Below are positions 1-5,348 of a stretch of DNA of 6,920 nt, one piece after another. This DNA comes from an uncultured Prevotella sp. (GTDB taxonomy: Bacteria; Bacteroidota; Bacteroidia; Bacteroidales; Bacteroidaceae). The DNA lies in the NCBI GenBank assembly GCA_938018155.1, contig CALIIG010000054.1, positions 1 through 6,920 on the forward strand, read 5' to 3'. Position 1 is the stretch's first letter, and every line of letters starts with the position of its first letter. The notes under the pieces are model-generated. The model was given only the letters and a program-made list of their open reading frames with translations, searched no databases and was not told where the DNA came from. Both the position numbers and the translations under genes were made by a program.

Positions 1-16
1 ATTACAGCATAAATAA

Positions 17-446
17 CTACATTTGCAGTTGTGCACTTTTATTTGACAACGTACACACTTGTCTGTTCGGTGTATAGTTTCTCATACTCTGGTTGTCTGT
101 CAGTTCATACTTTTCGAAAATACTTTATACGGCCTTATTCTTTAGAGGTCTTATAACAAGTCTATCGGGTAGTGGGGAGATCCGCTCATTCTCAAACTCT
201 TGTTTCAGGACTGATACGAGGTTATCGTACTTGGAGAAATACTATCATCAATGCAACACTTCGCTTACCATTGTTTCCACTTCGGAATACGAGAAGTCTT
301 GTACCACAGCCTCGCTGTAAGGGGTTAGGGCTTCATCGGATCTTGCCGTTATGAAAGATTTGTCGCTCAGCATTTCTGGGAAATACTCATTCCGTAGTTC
401 TCCAACTTCAGATGAAGTAGGATAGTTCTTTCTTTGCTGTTGTCAT
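17..446 (-). pseudogene. Decayed DUF1896-family protein of a conjugative transposon
   Basis: Read on the minus strand from an ATG at 446-444, the region gives MTTAKKELSYF. After shifts of frame it gives KLENY, then EYFPEMLSDKSFITARSDEA, then SKYDNLVSVLKQEFE, then IFEKYELTD and EYEKLYTEQ. Joined in this order, these match my memory of DUF1896 proteins (about 145 residues), small proteins of unknown function found in CTnDOT-type elements of Bacteroidetes, with conserved FSKY, F-KY-L and PEYE-LYTEL motifs. The frame is broken by a TGA soon after SYF, by at least two frameshifts before EYFPEM, by three consecutive stops before YFSKYD, by a TAA before SIFEKY and by another shift before EYEKLY. It cannot make the full protein. 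The 3' end is uncertain: an in-frame TAA lies at 39-41, and a shifted frame ends in a TAG at 17-19. The decay is seen directly; the family name rests on recall of the motifs. Confidence 0.7.
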
Positions 447-599
447 AAGTTTTAATGATTAGATATAATAATAGGTACATCGCCTTTCGTGTTCAAATAA
501 TTACCTCACAGATAGAAAATTGTTCTTAAAATACCCTTTATATTTATAAGTTTTTAGTGCAGAAATAAATCGTGTTTTCGACTTGGCTACAGACAAGTT

Positions 600-654
600 C
601 CACATTGTTTTTACAGCTGTAAAGTTTGACATAGTTCTTTGAATGACAATGTGG
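600..654. repeat. Nested inverted repeats with a 14-bp perfect palindrome
   Basis: CCACATTG at 600-607 is answered by its reverse complement CAATGTGG at 647-654. Between them lies the perfect 14-bp palindrome TTTACAGCTGTAAA at 610-623. Nearby, ACTTG (581-585) and CAAGT (594-598) form another small inverted pair. The function is unknown; such symmetry could mark a protein-binding site or the remains of a mobile element end. Confidence 0.55.
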
Positions 655-721
655 TATCTGTGTGTACTACGTATGGTATCACTGGCTACAATTTTACAAA
701 GATGATTTTTCCTGTAGCCAT
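611..721 (-). pseudogene. Possible relic of an HU-like DNA-binding protein
   Basis: From an ATG at 721-719 on the minus strand the frame reads MATGKIIFVKL, a stop, then PVIPYVVHTDTTLSFKELCQ and TLQL before a TAA at 611-613. The start MATGKI and the stretch VVHT followed by FKELC resemble the N-terminal part of Bacteroidales HU/IHF-like proteins, which bind DNA and are common in mobile elements. Only about 35 codons can be followed, with one internal stop, and the rest of the domain is not recognisable. It lies just upstream of the DUF1896 relic on the same strand, which fits two genes of one decayed element. The match is weak and could be chance. Confidence 0.28.
683..720. repeat. Inverted repeat TGGCTACA / TGTAGCCA
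   Basis: TGGCTACA at 683-690 is matched by TGTAGCCA at 713-720 with 22 bases between. A further direct copy of TGGCTACA lies at 584-591. The right arm overlaps the start of the possible HU-like relic (721-719). An RNA from either strand could form an 8-bp stem, but there is no T-run to make it a clear terminator. Confidence 0.5.
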
Positions 722-798
722 ATTGTAGCTGGTTGGAAGGTTTTTGAGCAACTTACTGATATCTGTATGTACCCCCAAACAGGGATGTATATAAATAA

Positions 799-834
799 AT
801 AATCACTGCAGCTCTGATGAGTTGCGGTGATTAT
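799..834 (-). terminator. Strong hairpin, probable tmRNA terminator
   Basis: ATAATCACTGCAGCTC (799-814) pairs with positions 819-834 across a four-base loop (815-818), giving 16 pairs when two G-U pairs are allowed. It starts about 50 bases past the encoded 3' end of ssrA, and the minus-strand sequence beyond it is AT-rich (ATTTATTTATATAC). This suits a terminator for ssrA. However, the two G-U pairs exist only in plus-strand RNA; the minus-strand RNA has two A-C mismatches there. The hairpin may therefore work in both directions or mainly on the plus strand. Confidence 0.6.
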
Positions 835-882
835 CTAATTTAATCCATTCTTCAAATACCCTTTTATTCAAGGTACAAAGTG

Positions 883-1277
883 TGGAGCTGGTGGGATTCG
901 AACCCACGTCCAAACAGCGAAACCATACGCTTTCTACACGTTTATTCCGGCCTTTGGTTTTCGTGACGCAGCAAGACCCGGACCACCAACTACGCCCTTA
1001 TCCTCTTAATCTCGCTTCCGCAACGAGGCTTACGAAAGCCATTTCCGATTGTCCTGCACCGCTGATTCCTCAGATTCGGAAAAACATCCTCGGAGCGATG
1101 TCTCGTCGCATTACCTTGTAACGCGATAAAGCCAGTAACTTACTGTACTTCAGTTAGGCAGCGAGAGCGTAATTGTTTTCGCCAATTAAATTTTCGATCG
1201 CTTTGTTTAAGGAGCAAGCCAACGAGGCTCCGCGTGCTTACGTACCATCTCATCTGCTGTCAAATCCAGTCAACCCC
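883..1277 (-). ncRNA. ssrA: Transfer-messenger RNA (tmRNA)
   Basis: tmRNA is charged with alanine, enters stalled ribosomes with SmpB and adds a degradation tag to the unfinished protein. The 5' end (1277 downward) reads GGGGTTGACTGGATTTGACA, the usual tmRNA opening. The 3' end holds the T-arm GTGGGTTCGAATCCCAC (907-891) followed by CAGCTCC and the discriminator A at 883. The two ends pair as a seven-base acceptor stem with G3 (1275) opposite U70 (886), the identity pair for alanyl-tRNA synthetase. CCA is not encoded. The tag frame GENNYALAA plus TAA lies at 1183-1154. The length of 395 bases is normal for the group. The gene is divergent from the polysaccharide genes and seems to be transcribed from a promoter near 1390, through a leader, to the hairpin at 799-834. 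It appears intact. Confidence 0.96.
1154..1183 (-). other. tmRNA tag-peptide reading frame (GENNYALAA)
   Basis: On the minus strand the codons GGC GAA AAC AAT TAC GCT CTC GCT GCC are followed by TAA (1156-1154). With the alanine carried by tmRNA itself, the tag is A-GENNYALAA. Its LAA end is the usual signal for ClpXP-type proteases. The tag agrees with the one I recall from Porphyromonas and supports a Bacteroidales origin. Confidence 0.93.
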
Positions 1278-1376
1278 AATGCGATGTACAGTTGCATGAG
1301 CCGGTTCCGTCAAGCTGGAGGGGAACCCTGAAGCATGTATCCTGCAGGCCCTGCCACCACCCTTTCAGGCCGGTTC
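1278..1376 (-). ncRNA. GC-rich structured leader of tmRNA or separate small RNA
   Basis: This stretch is much richer in G and C than the flanking spacer and lies between a minus-strand promoter and the mature tmRNA 5' end. Two hairpins can be drawn. One pairs GGCC+TG (1347-1353, one bulged C) with CAGGCC (1366-1371). The other pairs GGTTCC (1303-1308) with GGAACC (1322-1327), with an outer helix GCATG (1294-1298) to CATGT (1334-1338) and CAG (1289-1291) to CTG (1342-1344). A G-U pair in the outer helix exists only in plus-strand RNA, so the strand is not settled by the fold. I see no signal recognition particle RNA core (GGAAGGAAGCAG-like) and no RNase P motif. It is either a precursor leader cut off by RNase P or an independent RNA. 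The boundaries are inferred from the promoter and from ssrA. Confidence 0.45.
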
Positions 1377-1382
1377 ACGCTG

Positions 1383-1390
1383 CAAATATA
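1383..1390 (-). promoter_or_regulatory. Candidate -7 promoter element for the ssrA transcript
   Basis: On the minus strand the bases read TATATTTG, an exact fit to the Bacteroidetes sigma-ABfr -7 consensus TAnnTTTG. Transcription would begin near 1376, giving a leader of about 100 bases before mature tmRNA. No clear TTTG-type -33 element is visible about 20 bases upstream. Confidence 0.55.
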
Positions 1391-1508
1391 TATCTTTTCG
1401 GCGTAAAAAGGCATCTTTACTATATATTTTTTGTCATCATCAGGCCGTATTCGCCCGTTTTAGCGTGAGTTTTTCGCATTGAAAGCTTGCAAGAACCCAC
1501 GCAAATAA

Positions 1509-1521
1509 TGCCGGCGCGGCA
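1509..1521. other. Short GC-rich hairpin followed by a T-rich run
   Basis: TGCCGGCGCGGCA can form a five-pair stem with a three-base loop. On the plus strand a T-rich stretch follows (1522-1540). It resembles a small terminator, but no plus-strand gene lies upstream. It may insulate the two divergent promoters or be chance. Confidence 0.25.
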
Positions 1522-1543
1522 AATTCTTATTATTTTTTTCATC

Positions 1544-1576
1544 AAAAAGCCTAAACTGTAAGGCGTTACGCTTTTT
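1544..1576. other. Inverted repeat AAAAAGC / GCTTTTT before the promoter
   Basis: AAAAAGC (1544-1550) is complementary to GCTTTTT (1570-1576). An alternative inner pair is GCCT (1549-1552) with AGGC (1561-1564). The right arm runs into a seven-T run ending just before the -7 element at 1582. It could be a terminator-like barrier or part of the upstream promoter DNA. Confidence 0.3.
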
Positions 1577-1581
1577 TTATG

Positions 1582-1589
1582 TACTTTTG
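1582..1589 (+). promoter_or_regulatory. Candidate -7 promoter element for the polysaccharide genes
   Basis: TACTTTTG matches the Bacteroidetes -7 consensus TAnnTTTG exactly and is followed by C, as is common. Transcription would start near 1596, leaving an AT-rich leader of about 78 bases before the start codon at 1674. A -33 TTTG is not obvious; TTACG near 1566 is the nearest candidate. Confidence 0.6.
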
Positions 1590-1642
1590 CAAAACATACA
1601 ATATTTTCGATAAAACGAGGGTTAATACTATTTAGGAAAAAC

Positions 1643-1658
1643 ATTCTCTTAAGAGAAT
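1643..1658. repeat. Perfect 16-bp palindrome in the 5' leader of the export gene
   Basis: ATTCTCTTAAGAGAAT is a perfect palindrome centred between 1650 and 1651. It ends 15 bases before the ATG at 1674 and lies downstream of the inferred start of transcription. It could be a site for a dimeric regulator, or it could fold in the mRNA as a six-pair hairpin with a TTAA loop next to the ribosome landing site. No direct evidence separates these. Confidence 0.5.
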
Positions 1659-1673
1659 AATAAAACATAGATA

Positions 1674-4271
1674 ATGAAAAGACTCATTGTTTTCGTCATG
1701 TTCCTCAGCCTGATTTCGACGGGAATCATGGCCCAGTCGTCAATGACTGATTCGCAAGTTGCCGAGTTTGTGCAAAAGGAGGTGGCCAAGGGCACGTCGC
1801 AGTCGCAAATCGTCACGCGGCTTATGCAGAACGGTGTAGACATATCACAGATAAGGCGTGTGAAGAAAATGTATGACCGACAGAAGCAAAACCTGGGACT
1901 GGGCAGTGCCGAACAGGTGGACCGAGCAGCCTCACGTCTCAGAACCAACAACGGGAAGAAGACCGAGGAAGAGGCTGAAGCCGACAAAAAGACAACGGCA
2001 GCGATGAACCGCAAGCGTGCGGCGACCACCTCACAACGCGTGCAGGGCAACACGACGTGGGAAAAAGAATATGACGAAAACGACCAGGACTTCATCCAAA
2101 TGCAGAACGAATTGTCGCCACTGACAAAGCAAAAGGAGGAGAAGGACGACGAGAAGAAAGAGGACCAAGGACGGAAGGTATTCGGCCGTGACATCTTCAA
2201 CAACAAGGATCTCACCTTTGAGCCCGCCATGAACATAGCTACACCGCAGAACTATGTGCTGGGGCCCGGAGACGCTGTTTCGGTAGACGTTTACGGTGCA
2301 TCGCAGAAAACCTTCGACTGTACGGTGTCGCCTGACGGGCAGATAGTCATTGAAGGCTTCGGTCCCATACAGGTTGGCGGGCTCTCTGTGGCCGCAGCGA
2401 AAGCCCGTATACGCAGCACGCTCGGCAGCCGGTACAGCAGCAGCCGTATCAGTCTGTCGTTAGGACAGACCCGTACAATCTCCGTCAACGTCATGGGAGA
2501 GGTAAAAGTGCCGGGCACTTACACCCTGTCGGCGTTCTCTACCGTATTTCATGCCCTGTACATGGCCGGCGGAACGAACGACCTCGGGACGCTGCGAAAC
2601 ATCAAGATATACCGCAGGAACCACCTCATCAGCGTGTGCGACATCTACGATTATATCCTGAACGGCAAGATGACAGGGAACGTAAGGCTGAATGACGGCG
2701 ACGTAATTACCGTGGGACCATACGATTGTCTGGTGAACATCACGGGCAAGGTGAAGCGCCCCATGTACTACGAAATGAAGAAAAACGAGAGCGTAAGCAC
2801 CCTCTTGAAATATGCCGGAGGCTTCACCGGTGACGCCTATACAAAGGCTGTTCGCGTAAACCGCAAGACGGGACGCGAATATGCGGTGTTCAACGTTGAG
2901 GAATTCGACATGAGCAGCTTTCATGTGGCCGACGGCGATAGCGTCAGCGTCGACTCCATTCTGCCCCGCTACCACAACACGGTAGAGATAAAAGGCGCCG
3001 TCTTCCGCCCCGGGATGTATCAGCTGGGCGACGGTATCAACAGTGTCCGCACCCTTATTCAGCACGCCGAAGGCCTCACCGAGGACGCCTTTACCAACCG
3101 TGCCGTCATGCATCGCATGAAGGACGACCGCACGCTGAAAGTTATTCCGGTAGACGTCAAGGGCATCATGAACGGCGATGCAGCCGATATTCCTTTGAAA
3201 GAAAACGACGTGCTCTTCATCCCTACCAGGCAGACAGCCATGACAGAACGCACCATAACGATACAAGGCGAGGTGCAATACCCCGGGATTTACAAATATG
3301 CTGACAATGAGACTCTGGAAGACTTTGTGCTGCAGGCCGGAGGCTTGAAAGAGACTGCATCGACTGTAAAGGTTGACGTTTCGCGCCGTGTAGTTACCCC
3401 CCATGCCCTGACCACCGACAGTATCATTGCACGGAACTACACCTTTGCACTGAAAGACGGATTCGTCATTGCCGGCGAGCAAGGCTTCGTACTGCAGCCC
3501 TTCGACCAGGTTTACGTGCGCAAGAACCCCTCCTATTCGGTTCAGCAGAATGTAACCATAGAGGGAGAGGCACAGTTCCCGGGCACATACACGCTAAGTA
3601 AGCGCAACGCCCGCCTCACCGACCTGCTGAAAGCCGCAGGCGGTATTACAGACATAGCCTACATCAAGGGCGCACGTCTTGAACGACAAGCCAACGCCGA
3701 CGAGAAGGCCCGCATGGAAGCGGCCTACAAAATGCAGCAGGAGCAGTTGCAGCAACAGCTTCTTCAGCTTGCCGCAAGCTCGCAGAACAGCAATATCATG
3801 CAAATAGGGTCAGAGGCAAAAAAGAGTCAGCTTGAGAAATTTCAGGTGCCCAACAGTTATCCTGTAGGCATTGAGCTTGACAAAGCCATAAGCAATCCAC
3901 AGAGCGATGCGAACATTGTTCTGCGTGCCGGTGACCGTCTTATCTTGCCACGCTACACTGCAACGGTAAAGATTAACGGTGCAGTGATGTATCCCAATGT
4001 TGTTTCGTTCCAGAAAGGTAAGAGTGCTCACTACTACATTAACGCAGCAGGAGGCTATGCTCAAAATGCCCGAAAGAGCGGAGCATACATTATTTATATG
4101 AACGGTATGGTGGCAAAGGCAAAGTCTGGTGCTAAAGTGGAACCTGGATGTGAGATAGTTGTACCGAGTAAAATTACACGCAAAATGTCGATTGCCGAAA
4201 CCATGAGCCTCGGAACAGGCATGGCCAGCATCGCCGCCATGATAGCAACGATAGCCAATGTGGTTAAATAA
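1674..4271 (+). CDS. Outer-membrane polysaccharide export protein with six SLBB domains (Wza-like)
   Basis: This 865-residue protein probably forms the outer-membrane and periplasmic channel through which capsule or exopolysaccharide leaves the cell. Residues 1-20 form a signal peptide ending in IMA before QSS; no lipobox cysteine is present, unlike classical Wza. Residues 22-72 are a helical N-terminal region (TDSQVAEFVQ onward) typical of Bacteroidales family members, followed by a Lys/Glu/Asp-rich linker (about 95-168). The poly-export domain spans about 190-265 (YVLGPGDAVSVDVYG, then SPDGQIVI). Six SLBB repeats with the G-x-V-x-x-P/AGG pattern follow at about 268-315, 352-398, 436-482, 527-572, 626-672 and 764-810. 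A Gln-rich coiled-coil-like insert (673-725) separates repeats five and six. A hydrophobic segment near the C-terminus (about 846-864) may be the membrane helix. The ATG is supported by the signal peptide. It is the first gene of the row, 50 bases before the Wzz-like gene, and is more GC-rich than the genes after it. Confidence 0.93.
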   Translation: MKRLIVFVMFLSLISTGIMAQSSMTDSQVAEFVQKEVAKGTSQSQIVTRLMQNGVDISQIRRVKKMYDRQKQNLGLGSAEQVDRAASRLRTNNGKKTEEEAEADKKTTAAMNRKRAATTSQRVQGNTTWEKEYDENDQDFIQMQNELSPLTKQKEEKDDEKKEDQGRKVFGRDIFNNKDLTFEPAMNIATPQNYVLGPGDAVSVDVYGASQKTFDCTVSPDGQIVIEGFGPIQVGGLSVAAAKARIRSTLGSRYSSSRISLSLGQTRTISVNVMGEVKVPGTYTLSAFSTVFHALYMAGGTNDLGTLRNIKIYRRNHLISVCDIYDYILNGKMTGNVRLNDGDVITVGPYDCLVNITGKVKRPMYYEMKKNESVSTLLKYAGGFTGDAYTKAVRVNRKTGREYAVFNVEEFDMSSFHVADGDSVSVDSILPRYHNTVEIKGAVFRPGMYQLGDGINSVRTLIQHAEGLTEDAFTNRAVMHRMKDDRTLKVIPVDVKGIMNGDAADIPLKENDVLFIPTRQTAMTERTITIQGEVQYPGIYKYADNETLEDFVLQAGGLKETASTVKVDVSRRVVTPHALTTDSIIARNYTFALKDGFVIAGEQGFVLQPFDQVYVRKNPSYSVQQNVTIEGEAQFPGTYTLSKRNARLTDLLKAAGGITDIAYIKGARLERQANADEKARMEAAYKMQQEQLQQQLLQLAASSQNSNIMQIGSEAKKSQLEKFQVPNSYPVGIELDKAISNPQSDANIVLRAGDRLILPRYTATVKINGAVMYPNVVSFQKGKSAHYYINAAGGYAQNARKSGAYIIYMNGMVAKAKSGAKVEPGCEIVVPSKITRKMSIAETMSLGTGMASIAAMIATIANVVK

Positions 4272-4285
4272 AGAGAAACTGGCAA

Positions 4286-4310
4286 TTGATAAATGATCAA
4301 CTTTTTTGAT
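4286..4310 (+). promoter_or_regulatory. Short alternative hairpins between export and chain-length genes
   Basis: TTGAT (4286-4290), ATCAA (4296-4300) and TTGAT (4306-4310) allow two mutually exclusive five-pair stems. The first is followed by CTTTTTT (4301-4307), like a weak terminator; the second would sequester part of that T-run. This could reduce read-through into the next gene, but the stems are short and AT-rich. Confidence 0.25.
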
Positions 4311-4321
4311 TGGTGTTGAAT

Positions 4322-5341
4322 ATGTATGATAATGAAGTAGCAGTTATTAACCTGCGCTTAGTCGTTAAAAAAATAAGGGAACACAAATTATTATATTTTA
4401 TAACGTTGTTAGTAGCGTTTGTTCTTTCCGTTTACATCATACTTTGTGTCCCACGATACTATACAACCGACATAAAACTGGCTCCTGAGGTTGAAAGTTC
4501 GTCGTCATCGGGAGCCATCGGTTCCCTTGCGTCATCACTCGGATTTGATATGTCCCAATTAAAAAGCTCGGATGCTATCACTCCTCTGCTCTATCCAGAG
4601 CTTATGGAAGACAACAAATTCATTGTCGATCTTTTCAGTATTCAAATACAAACAATTGATGGGAAGCGATATTCCTACTTCGATTATCTGGCCAACAGGC
4701 AGAAAGAACCCTGGTGGAGCACCATATTGGGTAAGAAAGAAGGGCCTTTAAAGGTAGATATTAAATCACCTTACTATCTGAATAAGATGCAGGACAAGGT
4801 AGTAGAAGCCATCAGAAGTAACATATCTCTGAAAGTAGATTCAAAGGATGGCGTTATTACCATTGCAACAACAGCACAGGATCCTCTGACGTGTAAGATA
4901 CTGGCCGATTCTGTCAGTAATGTACTTAAGCGTCATATTACGGCATATCGTACCGACAAGGCACGCAAAGATGTAGCTTATTACAAACAATTGGTAAGCG
5001 AAGCCAAGGCCAGTTACGAGCGTTCAAGGCAGGTTTACGCCTCATATTCTGATGCCAACCAGGATGTTATATTGCAGTCTGTCCAATCAAAGATTGAAGA
5101 TTTGGAGAACAATATGCAATTAAAATTCAACACTTATTCGAACGCAAAGAACCAGTATGACGCTGCAAGGGCTAAATTACAAGAAAAGACCCCTGTCTTC
5201 ACGGTTTTGAAAGGTGCCTCTGTTCCCATCAAGCCCGCAGGTCCTAAACGTATGATTTTTGTATTGGTCATGGAACTGCTTACGGGCATTATACTCACCA
5301 TTTGGGTTCTAAGAAAAGATATTTCGAAGATTCTCGCATAA
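4322..5341 (+). CDS. Wzz-type polysaccharide chain-length determinant
   Basis: This 339-residue inner-membrane protein probably sets the length of the polymer made in the periplasm and links the polymerase to the export channel. The layout is that of Wzz/polysaccharide co-polymerases. A short cytoplasmic N-terminus is followed by a membrane helix at about 22-43 (LLYFITLLVAFVLSVYIILC), then a large periplasmic part with long helices (about 210-290, rich in Lys, Glu and Gln). The proline-containing motif VPIKPAGPKR (301-310) leads into a second membrane helix at about 310-330. There is no Walker motif and no tyrosine tail, so this is not a Wzc-type tyrosine kinase; a kinase, if used, is encoded elsewhere. 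I chose the ATG at 4322; a TTG at 4310 would add only MVLN. The gene ends in tandem TAA codons, seven bases before the next ATG, pointing to co-transcription. Confidence 0.9.
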   Translation: MYDNEVAVINLRLVVKKIREHKLLYFITLLVAFVLSVYIILCVPRYYTTDIKLAPEVESSSSSGAIGSLASSLGFDMSQLKSSDAITPLLYPELMEDNKFIVDLFSIQIQTIDGKRYSYFDYLANRQKEPWWSTILGKKEGPLKVDIKSPYYLNKMQDKVVEAIRSNISLKVDSKDGVITIATTAQDPLTCKILADSVSNVLKRHITAYRTDKARKDVAYYKQLVSEAKASYERSRQVYASYSDANQDVILQSVQSKIEDLENNMQLKFNTYSNAKNQYDAARAKLQEKTPVFTVLKGASVPIKPAGPKRMIFVLVMELLTGIILTIWVLRKDISKILA

Positions 5342-5348
5342 TAAAAGC

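Larger units (their letters stand above)
447..798. other. AT-rich region without an intact gene
   Basis: Between the DUF1896 relic and the tmRNA terminator I see no intact gene. The stretch holds the weak HU-like relic (611-721), a 43-codon basic minus-strand frame at 501-632 that I cannot assign, and a cluster of inverted repeats (581-720). Stops are frequent in all frames. It is best described as decayed accessory DNA. Confidence 0.6.

Noticed and set aside
93..354. Two overlapping plus-strand frames of 75 and 60 codons
   Set aside because: Both are antisense to the DUF1896-like relic, have no recognisable domain and overlap each other in different frames.
1..880. A second copy of the ssrA 3' end as an attachment-site repeat
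   Set aside because: I looked for the T-arm and acceptor sequence of 883-907 in this region and found none. If an attachment repeat exists it lies outside the window.
882..1121. Plus-strand reading frame of 79 codons beginning MELVGFEPTSKQRNH
   Set aside because: It runs antisense through the tmRNA 3' part. The VGFEPTS-like start is the complement of the T-arm, a well-known source of false protein calls.
1278..1380. Signal recognition particle (4.5S) RNA
   Set aside because: A GGAA loop can be drawn on the plus strand, but the conserved symmetric and asymmetric loop sequences (GGTCAGG and GGAAGCAGC type) are absent and the spacing is wrong.
1420..1668. Minus-strand frame of 82 codons in the divergent spacer
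   Set aside because: It covers the plus-strand promoter and palindrome, has no recognisable features and lies in AT-rich spacer. It is probably chance.
1649..2236. Minus-strand frame of 195 codons
   Set aside because: It is a low-complexity Ser/Phe-rich shadow of the Lys/Glu-rich linker of the export protein.
2460..3482. Long minus-strand frame of 340 codons inside the export gene
   Set aside because: It is a shadow of the GC-rich, clearly coding SLBB gene on the plus strand, whose domains and signal peptide are convincing.
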